Positions 18,501-25,334 of a DNA stretch of 61,986 nt are shown piece after piece. The notes under the pieces are model-generated. The model ran no database searches. It had not been told where the DNA came from and saw nothing but the letters and a program-made list of their open reading frames with translations. The DNA is from Candidatus Omnitrophota bacterium (GTDB lineage Bacteria; Omnitrophota; Gorgyraeia; Tantalellales; Tantalellaceae): NCBI GenBank assembly GCA_015231405.1, contig JADGBR010000019.1:1-61986 (forward strand), written 5' to 3'. The number at the start of each line of letters is the position of its first letter. The first letter of the stretch is position 1. The position numbers were made by a program, and so were the translations under genes.

Positions 18501-18718
18501 CCGTTTACGAGCACAAGGAGTTCTCCGCGCTCAGCGCTCCCGGCGCGCCCCGGGACGAGGACGGCGGGGAAACGGGAGGCGGCCGCCCGGGCCGCCCGTC
18601 GGGCATGCCGCATGGGGAGGCCCCGGTCACGATCAAGAGGGATGCGCCTAAGGTAGGGCGTAACGATGAATGCCCTTGCGGGAGCGGGAAGAAGTATAAG
18701 AAGTGTTGCGGGGTTTGA
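15587..18718 (+). CDS. secA: Preprotein translocase ATPase SecA (long form)
   Basis: 1043 residues, the motor that drives secretory preproteins through SecYEG. GGGAG lies 7 bases before ATG 15587. Walker A is TTGEGKTLVATLAA (about 140-153) and Walker B is VVDEVDSILIDEARTPLI. The second nucleotide fold carries NMAGRGTDILLGG and QLRGRSGRQGD. The C-terminus is a complete SEC-C zinc motif (CPCGSGKKYKKCC). It is about 140 residues longer than E. coli SecA because of an insertion after the DEAD-like motif (about residues 270-400), similar to the long SecA of Bacteroidetes and some PVC bacteria. The many signal-peptide proteins in this window would use this export route. Confidence 0.97.
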   Translation: MIMGLFRSIFGTQDERRIRKTRPIIEEINRLEDGISKLRDDEIKARALELSAAMKAGMKSIEAEEKAVREAIAVSSSQQERNKHKKALRKLKNEVIDEKLSEVFALVREASRRTIGLRHFDVQLIGGMVLHGGNITEMTTGEGKTLVATLAASLNALAGERVHVVTVNDYLAKRDSDWMGPIYRFLGLSVGVIQHDMRPEIRKVQYASDIVYGTNNEFGFDYLRDNMVVDPYDMVQGHLGYAVVDEVDSILIDEARTPLIISGPVDETNESYNEMRPIVEEIVKQQKRLVRDYMAKLRPILDTGKDEAGNLLYLVHKADPKNREFLDLILKDLKAKGLLDRAQSNLDSKMMEKEKDDILQELFYVFDEKSRDTTFSAKGLQLMKDKFSLEFMLEDLEAKLAELSEEEIPEDEKIKKRNDLTVAYAAQQRNVESIKQLLKAFILFERDVDYVINENKIVIVDSFTGRMMPGRRFSDGLHEAIEAKERVEVQRESQTLATITLQNYFRMYDKLSGMTGTAKTEEMEFESIYLLSVVQIPTNKGLRRENFPDRIYKTEEEKFNAIGDDVAGCNAKGRPVLVGTISIEKSERLSRLLSKKGVKHNVLNAKHHAREASIVAQAGRFGAVTIATNMAGRGTDILLGGSPEALAHDEVEKLAIEDPIERAKVFEKYLAEFKDNNQAEHDKVVNVGGLHVTGTERHESRRIDNQLRGRSGRQGDPGSSRFYLSLEDDLMRIFGSDRIKAIMNHLGMEEGEVIENPLVTRAVATAQKRVEGQNFEIRKHLLKYDDIMNRQREIIYTRRRMILTSEDLREEFLECFSVSAESLLLKWDEDPDTATLIKNIMYKYVMSVKEDEIEKLYAKDILALLTQKAGDLYSMREKLIGKDRLRDIEKMIMLSVIDSNWKEYLREIDDLREGISWRAYAQKDPFVEFQHEAFGMFQELMSKIDEQVAERLMKISLMEEQFKKRMMGQDRTVYEHKEFSALSAPGAPRDEDGGETGGGRPGRPSGMPHGEAPVTIKRDAPKVGRNDECPCGSGKKYKKCCGV

Positions 18719-18835
18719 AGCGTTAGTCGTTAGTCGATAGTCGTTAGTCGATAGGGGTTGAACGAAGGAAACATTTAGTTTCCGTTCTCACTAACGACTA
18801 TCGACTCTTGCCTAACCCCCTAACGACTGGCAACG
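18719..18835. repeat. GTCGTTAGTCGATA word repeat, mirrored
   Basis: The word GTCGTTAGTCGATA is iterated at 18722-18752 and its reverse complement (CTAACGACTATCGACT, CCTAACGACTGG) appears at 18791-18829. This fills the whole secA-lnt gap and can fold into a long hairpin; no separate lnt promoter is visible. Confidence 0.75.
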
Positions 18836-18844
18836 AACAACTTG

Positions 18845-20389
18845 ATGGATCAGTTAATGACTTTCAATTTGCGTAATATAAGTTTCGCGTTACTATCGGC
18901 AGTCCTGGGAATATTCTCATTTCCGCCTTTCGGGTACAGCTTTTGCGCCTGGGTGGCGTTTTTGCCGTTACTGATAATGGCCGGAGAGACGCGCGCTAAA
19001 GACGCGGCCCTTTATGCCTACCTGTCCGGAGTCCTGTTCTATCTCGGAACAGGCTGGTGGATCTTCAGGGTCACGGTCCCCGGAGGACTTTTACTTATAC
19101 TCATGCTCGCTATCTATCACGGTCTTTTCGGCTATGCCGCGAACAGGATAAAAAAATACTCGATGGACCTGCTGCTTTTCCCTTTCATATGGATAGTCCT
19201 TGAGTTTTTGAGGTCGCACATATTCGGAGGTTTCCCGTGGGCGATCCTGGGTTACACCCAGTACAAGAACGTGCCGTTGATACAGTTAGCGGATTTCACC
19301 GGTGTTTACGGTGTGTCGTTCCTGGTAATGCTCTTCAATACGTCGGTGTACTCCTTTTTTACGGGGGAGAAAAGAAGGACGATGTATCTCTCCATAACGC
19401 TTTTCATAATGGTATTCGCCCTTGGGTACGGGATCAAGAGGGTTGAAAGCCTGGAGCCATGGTGCGATATAAGGCCCGGTGTTGTCCAGGGCAATATACC
19501 GCAGGAGGAAAAATTCGATCCCGCCTCTTCCGGGAGCATATTCGACAGGTACTCTCGACTGACAAAAGAGCTTGCCGATATCAGTCCGGATATTGTCATC
19601 TGGCCCGAAACTTCCTATCCGTATCTGGTGAGCGGCGAAGAGGGCCTGGAGGATGTTTCGGTACTGGCGACGGAGATCGGTATCCCTCTTCTCGCTGGGG
19701 TGGTCAGGGACGACCGTGATGGGCATTATTTCAACAGCGCTTTACTCGTCGGCAATGACGGCGCGGTCCTGGACACTTACGATAAAACGCATCTTGTCCC
19801 TTTCGGGGAATACATCCCGTTCGAGAACTTCATCTTTTTTCTCCGCGGGATCATAGACAAACCCATAGGAAATTTTCTGCCCGGAGAGAGATACACGCTA
19901 TTCCCCCTGAATTCCGTAAAAACGTCGGTCACCACTGAAGCAGGAAGGAAGCGCGAGACCAGGTTCCTGAAATTCGGGGTTATGATCTGTTTCGAGGATT
20001 GTTTCGGGTACATATCGCGCAAATTGGCGAAAAGCGGGGCCAGTTTTCTCGTTAATATCACCAATGACGCGTGGTTCGGGCCGTCTGGGGCCCAGGAGCA
20101 GCATGTGCAGGCGTCGGTGTTCAGGGCGGTAGAGAACCATGTCCCGGTAGTCAGGGCCGCGAACACGGGGGTTTCATGCTTTATCGACGCTTCCGGCAAG
20201 GTCTTGTCACGCGTCAGGGCGGAAGGAAGCGACATATTCGTCGAGGGCTCCCTGGCAGAGACGCTGGGAATTACGAACGTTAGGACCTTCTACACTTTCT
20301 ATGGGGACATTTTTATATTTTTCTCGGTTTTTGTCATAATTTTCATAACCGCTCTCGAGGTATATATGATTAAAAAGAGCGGCCTTTGA
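18845..20389 (+). CDS. lnt: Apolipoprotein N-acyltransferase
   Basis: About 514 residues. Six or more membrane helices occupy the first 200 and a final helix the last 30 residues. A nitrilase-fold domain lies between, facing the periplasm. The Glu-Lys-Cys triad is visible at about 255 (WPETSYP), 314 (YDKTHLVPFGEY) and 382 (MICFEDCF), close to E267/K335/C387 of E. coli. Lnt adds the third acyl chain to lipoproteins, consistent with LptE here. Start candidates are TTG 18842, ATG 18845 and ATG 18857, none with a strong ribosome site. It is followed after 18 bases by the TPR gene, so co-transcription with the TPR and VWA genes is likely. Confidence 0.93.
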   Translation: MDQLMTFNLRNISFALLSAVLGIFSFPPFGYSFCAWVAFLPLLIMAGETRAKDAALYAYLSGVLFYLGTGWWIFRVTVPGGLLLILMLAIYHGLFGYAANRIKKYSMDLLLFPFIWIVLEFLRSHIFGGFPWAILGYTQYKNVPLIQLADFTGVYGVSFLVMLFNTSVYSFFTGEKRRTMYLSITLFIMVFALGYGIKRVESLEPWCDIRPGVVQGNIPQEEKFDPASSGSIFDRYSRLTKELADISPDIVIWPETSYPYLVSGEEGLEDVSVLATEIGIPLLAGVVRDDRDGHYFNSALLVGNDGAVLDTYDKTHLVPFGEYIPFENFIFFLRGIIDKPIGNFLPGERYTLFPLNSVKTSVTTEAGRKRETRFLKFGVMICFEDCFGYISRKLAKSGASFLVNITNDAWFGPSGAQEQHVQASVFRAVENHVPVVRAANTGVSCFIDASGKVLSRVRAEGSDIFVEGSLAETLGITNVRTFYTFYGDIFIFFSVFVIIFITALEVYMIKKSGL

Positions 20390-20407
20390 TGGTATAATGA
20401 TAACGTT

Positions 20408-22825
20408 ATGAAGATCGCGTGTATTTCGCTGATAGTATTGAGCATTACCGCCGCCCGGGCTTTTCCGGAGGATGTACCTGTTCCTTTGGTCACGGCCGCG
20501 GCGACCACCGTCTCCCGGGCTCCGGTAGTATCGGCCAGGGCCCTACAGGATAAGAATTCCATCGAAGCGGAGGAATTCGATTTCGCCAACGGCCTTTTTT
20601 CGCGCGGCATGTACGATATGGCCGTCGAGGAATACAAGAAATTCATCGAGGCTTATCCGGACAGCTCTTACCGGGAGCTGGCGGATTTCAGGGCCGGGGA
20701 GAGCTTTTTCATGGATAAGGAATACTCCGCCGCGGAGACCTGGTTCGAGGCTTTCCTTGCCGGCGATCCCGCTGAAGAACTTTTATCGAAAGCCCAGCTC
20801 CGCCTGGCGCAGATAGGCTTTTTCAAGAACGAATTCGAGAAGTCGCTCTCGACGTTCAAGAGATTGTCCCTCGTCGTAAAATATCCCGAAGTGGCTTCAG
20901 CCGCGAAGTATTACATCGCGAATATAAATTTTAAATCCGCGAAATACCCCGAAGCGATCGTCGACTGGGAAAAGATCGCCAGCGATTATCCATCGAGTGA
21001 GTACGCTGCGTATTCGTATATGAGACTTGGCGAGACTTACGCCAAACTGAAAGAGATCGATAAGGCCATAGCCGCTTATAAACGGGCGGCGGATACCACC
21101 GATAATAAGGACTTTAAGGCCGAGGCCAGTATAGGCGAAGCCGAGGCCTACTATGATAAGGGCGACCACAAGACCTCTGCGGACCTTTTTGCGAAAGCCA
21201 TAACCGTTACGGTTAAGAGCGAACTCCTCGACGAAGCGATATTGGGGCTTTTCTCGTCCTATTATAAGGACGAAAGATACCCTGAAATATTTGAGATGGC
21301 GTCGTCCCTTATCCCCAGGATCAAGGACAGAACGCTCGCGGAAAAGGCCAGATATATACTCGGCAACAGCTACTTTAACCTTGATAAGTTCGCCGAGGCG
21401 GCGGATATTTACGGGAAGCTTGTCAAGGACGACCCGGCGGGAGAATACGGAAAAAAATCAGCACTTAACCTCCTCTGGGCTTCTTTCAAGTCCGGAGACC
21501 TGGACGGCGCTCTTAACGGGGTTAACGGTTATCTGGCCGGAGGCGGGGAGATAAAAGAGGAAGCCGCGTACATTAAAGCTAAGGTGCTCGTCAAGAAAGG
21601 GTTAGAGGAGGAAGGGATCGCCGCCTATCTCGATGTTTTGAGCGGCGACGCCAGATCAGAGTACTACAAAGAGGCGCTTTACGATCTCGGGTGGCTCTAC
21701 GCTAACCGGAAACAGCTCGATGAGTCGGTCACATTCTGCAAAAGGTTCGTCGCGACTTTTCCCGAGGATCCGAGGAGCCCGGAGGTCCTTATCAAGGTGG
21801 CCCAGGACGAGATGAAGATAAAGAAATACGCGGACGCCGAATCGGATTACCTGCTCTTCCTTTCCACTTACGGAAAGAACCCTCTTAAGGAAAAGGTCAT
21901 GTTCCAGCTCGGCAGGGTTTATATGGCCGCCGGTAAGAACAAGGAGCTGGTGGAACTTTACGGAAATTTCGTCAGAGAATACCCCGGGTCGGAAGCTGCT
22001 ACGGCGGCTGTTTTCTGGATAGGCCACGCCTACCAGGGGCTTGGAGAATGGGACAAGGCGATAGACGCCTTTAACGGCCTATTAGCAAAGAAGGACGGGG
22101 AATATTACAATAGGAGCCGGGAGTCTATCGGCTACTCGTATTTTAAAAAAGGAGAGTTCAAAAAAGCCGCGGGGGCTTATCTTGACATCCTCCGGACCTC
22201 GCCTGATCACGAGATGTCCGTGGATATATACCAGTGGACGGCCGAATACTATTTCAGTAAGGAGGAAAGCGACCTGTCGTTGGAAGTTCTTTCCGCGCTC
22301 GAGAAGGCCAACCCCGACGCGGCCGCTAACGGAGTTCATATGTTCCTCGTGGCGGAGAACGAAAGGCGGAAAGGGAGAACTGGCGAGGCGCTTCAAGATC
22401 TCGGTAAAGCTATGGAATATGGTCTCCCGGGGGCTTACCGGGATAAGGCTTACCTCAGCATGGGGCGATGCCACTTAGCGGCGGGCGATAACGAGAAGGC
22501 GCTATCGGCTTTCGAGGAGTCTCTCCGGCAGCATACCGATAATTTGACCGGGGCTTCGGCGAGGTATGAGATTGGGAATATTAAACGTCTCCAGAAGAAA
22601 TACGAGGAGGCGGCGAAAGCGTACATGATGGTGGCCATCCTTTACGACGACAAGGACCTGTGCCCGAAGTCTTTATTCAACGCGGGAGCCTGTTTCGAGG
22701 TCATCGGAAAACAGGATAAGGCCAGGGATGTTTATCTCGAGCTCATCAAGCGGTATCCTGACGACGCTATGGCGCTAGAGGCGGAAAAAAAACTGGAGGG
22801 AGAGCTCCGTGCGAAGACGCAGTAG
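20408..22825 (+). CDS. Periplasmic TPR-repeat protein (YbgF/BamD-like superhelix)
   Basis: 805 residues: a short signal peptide (MKIACISLIVLSITAARA), then almost nothing but tetratricopeptide repeats. Typical units include 'AVEEYKKFIEAYPDSSYREL', which begins near residue 75, and similar A/Y-rich helix pairs through to 'KARDVYLELIKRYPDDAMAL' at the end. About 18 repeats of 34-38 residues can be counted by eye. Such proteins are scaffolds in the periplasm. The gene overlaps the following VWA gene by 17 bases, so the two are probably made together and may interact. A TATAAT at 20393-20398 sits only 10 bases before the ATG and lacks a good -35, so it is not claimed as a promoter. Confidence 0.85.
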   Translation: MKIACISLIVLSITAARAFPEDVPVPLVTAAATTVSRAPVVSARALQDKNSIEAEEFDFANGLFSRGMYDMAVEEYKKFIEAYPDSSYRELADFRAGESFFMDKEYSAAETWFEAFLAGDPAEELLSKAQLRLAQIGFFKNEFEKSLSTFKRLSLVVKYPEVASAAKYYIANINFKSAKYPEAIVDWEKIASDYPSSEYAAYSYMRLGETYAKLKEIDKAIAAYKRAADTTDNKDFKAEASIGEAEAYYDKGDHKTSADLFAKAITVTVKSELLDEAILGLFSSYYKDERYPEIFEMASSLIPRIKDRTLAEKARYILGNSYFNLDKFAEAADIYGKLVKDDPAGEYGKKSALNLLWASFKSGDLDGALNGVNGYLAGGGEIKEEAAYIKAKVLVKKGLEEEGIAAYLDVLSGDARSEYYKEALYDLGWLYANRKQLDESVTFCKRFVATFPEDPRSPEVLIKVAQDEMKIKKYADAESDYLLFLSTYGKNPLKEKVMFQLGRVYMAAGKNKELVELYGNFVREYPGSEAATAAVFWIGHAYQGLGEWDKAIDAFNGLLAKKDGEYYNRSRESIGYSYFKKGEFKKAAGAYLDILRTSPDHEMSVDIYQWTAEYYFSKEESDLSLEVLSALEKANPDAAANGVHMFLVAENERRKGRTGEALQDLGKAMEYGLPGAYRDKAYLSMGRCHLAAGDNEKALSAFEESLRQHTDNLTGASARYEIGNIKRLQKKYEEAAKAYMMVAILYDDKDLCPKSLFNAGACFEVIGKQDKARDVYLELIKRYPDDAMALEAEKKLEGELRAKTQ

Positions 22826-24485
22826 GGACCTGATAGCTTTCTTTATCCTCTTTTCCATGCTGGTCCATAGCGGGGCGCTTTTGACCTCCAGGTTCATATA
22901 TTTCTGGGGGATGAACGCGAATAGCGACAAGAAGGGAGACCTTTTCAGGCTGAAGGACGTTGTCAAGGATGCCGGTCCGGGAGACAGCGAAGTGCCCGGC
23001 GACGGCGGAGGAGAACCTTTTCCCCAACAGATAAAGGAAAGGGATGTCCGGGAAGAACTTCGTGAGCTCGACAAGATGATGGAAGAGGACAAACAGGACG
23101 AGGACGTCCCGATCGAGAATAAAAAGGACGATCTGAAAAAAGAGGATGTCAAAGAAAAGAGGGCGGACAGAACTGCTGACGAGGAAACGCTGCTACAGGA
23201 AGAGAAGGCGCTTGAGAAGGACGCCGAGCCCGAGAAAAGGATCATAGAAAAGACCGCGACCGATAAGACCATATCCAAAACTTCGTCGGTTAACTCTGAC
23301 GACAGCGCTCAGGTTATGGAACACGCCGTCGAGAAGAAGGCCTACAAATGGGTCGTTCCTGTGACGGGCATGATGAACGTCCTTAAAGGAGGCATGTCCG
23401 GCGGATCGGGTCCGGATTCGGGGTTTTTCGGAGGGAAGACAAGGATAAAGGAATACGACGATATAACCGGGCTCATAGATATCAAGGTGCTAAAATATAC
23501 GAACCCGTCCTCCGGGGAAAAATATTTCAAGCTCATAATAAAGATAGACAAGCCCGGGCGCCTCAGGGTCATACCCAAAGAGGTCATTTTTCTCATAGAT
23601 TCCTCGAAAAGTATAACCGAAACGAAACTGGAGTACATGAAAGAAGGGGTCATCAACTCGCTATGGAAGATGAACCCGGGCGATAAGTTCAACGTCATAG
23701 CCTTCAGGAGCGGCCTTTTAAAATTTATGCCCGAGCCGGTCGAGATCTCGAACGCCAACCTCCTCGGAGCCGAAATGTTCATTAAGAGCCTTGAGGCCGT
23801 AGGGGTCACCGACGTCAATAGGTCTCTTCTCGATATGGTCAATACAGCCCTGGACAGGGACCCGTCATACATACTTCTTCTAACCGATGGGCGTCCGACC
23901 ACCGGTGTGGTTGACTCGAAAAGCATTATCAGGGAGCTTACTCTGCAGAACAAGCTCGACCGGCCCATCTTCTCATTCGGCGGAGGAGACAGGGTCAACA
24001 GGTACTTATTGGATTTTATTTCATATCAGAACAGGGGCTGGAGCAGGTTTGCCGAAAGGGCGTTCAACATAAGGGGCGATTTCGTTAAACTGTATGAGGA
24101 GATAGATAACCCTCTTCTTTTGAACCTGAGATACAGACTGAGCAACCTCGATTCAAAAGAAGTTTATCCCAAATATCTGCCGGATTTTTTCGCCGGCCGG
24201 GAACTGACGATATACGGACATTATAATGACGCGAACGAATTTTCCATGCAGTTATTGGGCGATATCGCCGGAGAGACCAAGGAGATGATATTCAAAAGGG
24301 CACTTGCCGAGGCCGACGAGGGTGACGCGTCAATAGAAAGGGACTGGGCTTTCAGAAAAATATATTACCTCATCAGCCAGGACACCCAGGGCAAGTTAGA
24401 TTCTGAGAAAGCCATCAAGGAAGTCAAAGCCTTGTCCGCCAGGTATAAGATCGTGACGCCTTATGATATCGAGAAAGGTGACTGA
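22809..24485 (+). CDS. Membrane-anchored von Willebrand factor A domain protein
   Basis: 558 residues from GTG 22809, inside the end of the TPR gene. An N-terminal membrane anchor (about 6-28) is followed by a long, highly charged Lys/Asp/Glu linker (about 60-170) and then a VWA domain (about 255-430). The MIDAS metal site is intact: DSSKS at 264-268, a Thr/Asp-bearing stretch (VGVTDVNRSLL) and TDGRP with Asp360. VWA domains bind protein ligands through a divalent metal. The pairing of a VWA protein with a TPR protein resembles BatA/B-type operons, here without a MoxR ATPase nearby. Its partner and function are unknown. Confidence 0.85.
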   Translation: MRRRSRDLIAFFILFSMLVHSGALLTSRFIYFWGMNANSDKKGDLFRLKDVVKDAGPGDSEVPGDGGGEPFPQQIKERDVREELRELDKMMEEDKQDEDVPIENKKDDLKKEDVKEKRADRTADEETLLQEEKALEKDAEPEKRIIEKTATDKTISKTSSVNSDDSAQVMEHAVEKKAYKWVVPVTGMMNVLKGGMSGGSGPDSGFFGGKTRIKEYDDITGLIDIKVLKYTNPSSGEKYFKLIIKIDKPGRLRVIPKEVIFLIDSSKSITETKLEYMKEGVINSLWKMNPGDKFNVIAFRSGLLKFMPEPVEISNANLLGAEMFIKSLEAVGVTDVNRSLLDMVNTALDRDPSYILLLTDGRPTTGVVDSKSIIRELTLQNKLDRPIFSFGGGDRVNRYLLDFISYQNRGWSRFAERAFNIRGDFVKLYEEIDNPLLLNLRYRLSNLDSKEVYPKYLPDFFAGRELTIYGHYNDANEFSMQLLGDIAGETKEMIFKRALAEADEGDASIERDWAFRKIYYLISQDTQGKLDSEKAIKEVKALSARYKIVTPYDIEKGD

Positions 24486-24488
24486 GTA

Positions 24489-24543
24489 ACGTAGGATGTA
24501 GGACGTGTGCCGTGGGGGCGTAGGGGCGCGATTTATCGCGCCC
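24489..24543. repeat. Degenerate GTAGGATG words and a GGGCGCGA palindrome
   Basis: Degenerate units of the GTGGGACG family (GTAGGATGTAGGACG) are followed by a perfect hairpin GGGCGCGA-TTTA-TCGCGCCC at 24524-24543. It could terminate the lnt-TPR-VWA transcript weakly; no T run follows. Confidence 0.6.
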
Positions 24544-24576
24544 GAATAGGTCATGTAAAATTATAGGTGATATCCG

Positions 24577-25047
24577 GTGAGAGAACAATACATGCAACGC
24601 GCGATAGACGACGCCCGCTCCGGGGTAGACGCCGGTGACGGGGGGCCGTTCGGGGCGGTTATTGTCAAGGACGGCGTTGTGTTGGCTACATGTCACAATA
24701 CGGTCCTCCTCGACAACGACCCTACTCAGCATGCCGAAGTGAGGGCCATATCCAAAGCTTCCCGGAAAATTGGTTCATTCGACCTTTCCGGGTGTGAGAT
24801 CTATTCGACCACCGAACCCTGCCCGATGTGTTTTTCAGCGATACACTGGGCCAGGATAAATACCTTATATTACGGCACGACGATAGACGATGTCCGTAAG
24901 CTCGGTTTCAACGAACTCACCATCCCCGCCGCGGCGATGAAAGATATTGGTAAGTCTCCGATAAAGATAGTCCCGTCATTCCTCTTTGAAAAATGCGCTG
25001 AGCTCCTTGGATATTGGGAGAGGACTTCGAACAGTAAAGTCTATTAG
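24577..25047 (+). CDS. guaD: Guanine deaminase (CDA-fold, GuaD type)
   Basis: 156 residues of the cytidine-deaminase fold. The zinc site is HAE (His52, Glu54) plus PCPMC (Cys82, Cys85). The GGPFGAVIVKDG start and the aromatic C-terminus ending YWERTSNSKVY match Bacillus-type guanine deaminase of the same length better than TadA. In that family the tail swaps onto the partner subunit and closes its active site. The expected reaction is guanine plus water to xanthine and ammonia in the cytosol. The GTG start at 24577 has AGGTGA upstream. tRNA adenosine deaminase is the alternative assignment. Confidence 0.82.
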   Translation: MREQYMQRAIDDARSGVDAGDGGPFGAVIVKDGVVLATCHNTVLLDNDPTQHAEVRAISKASRKIGSFDLSGCEIYSTTEPCPMCFSAIHWARINTLYYGTTIDDVRKLGFNELTIPAAAMKDIGKSPIKIVPSFLFEKCAELLGYWERTSNSKVY

Positions 25048-25059
25048 GAATACTAAACT

Positions 25060-25187
25060 GTCGTCTCCGCGAAAGCCGTCATCCCTGCGAAAGCTGTCAT
25101 CCCCGCGAAAGCGGTCATTCCCGCGAAAGCGGGAACCACATAATAATAACATTCCCATGTGATCCCCGCTTTCGCGGGAATGACGCC
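25060..25187. repeat. Four 18-bp tandem repeats plus an inverted copy (GTCATCCCCGCGAAAGC)
   Basis: Units start at 25060, 25078, 25096 and 25114, each 18 bp and close to GTCATCCCCGCGAAAGCG. A reverse-complement copy (CCCCGCTTTCGCGGGAATGAC) is at 25164-25184. The word is a very common bacterial intergenic palindrome, but a clean tandem array is less usual. Another copy is at 28202-28228. Confidence 0.85.
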
Positions 25188-25244
25188 TTTTATTTCCATT
25201 TTTTCCATTTTTTTAGTGTAAATTTAAAAATAGGCAGATACCAC

Positions 25245-25272
25245 TTGACATATTTCCCATTTCTGTTATAAT
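25245..25272 (+). promoter_or_regulatory. Consensus sigma-70 promoter of the HExxH protein gene
   Basis: A perfect TTGACA (25245-25250), a 16-bp spacer and a perfect TATAAT (25267-25272). It is the closest to consensus in the window, with an AT-rich run upstream. Confidence 0.85.
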
Positions 25273-25334
25273 AACACAAAGTAGAAAGTAGTACTAACCA
25301 AAATAAATGTTGAGAAAATTAAATGGAGGAAAAA

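Noticed and set aside
17180-18613. 477-codon open frame antisense to secA
   Set aside because: It mirrors the conserved SecA coding frame, has no ribosome site or recognisable domain, and is expected from the codon usage of the sense strand.
24976-25158. Minus-strand ORF with FRGDD/FRGND repeats
   Set aside because: The repeated peptide is just the translation of the 18-bp intergenic tandem array; no start context or family.
25060-25187. Possible CRISPR array
   Set aside because: The 18-bp units are directly abutting with no unique spacers, and no cas genes are present.
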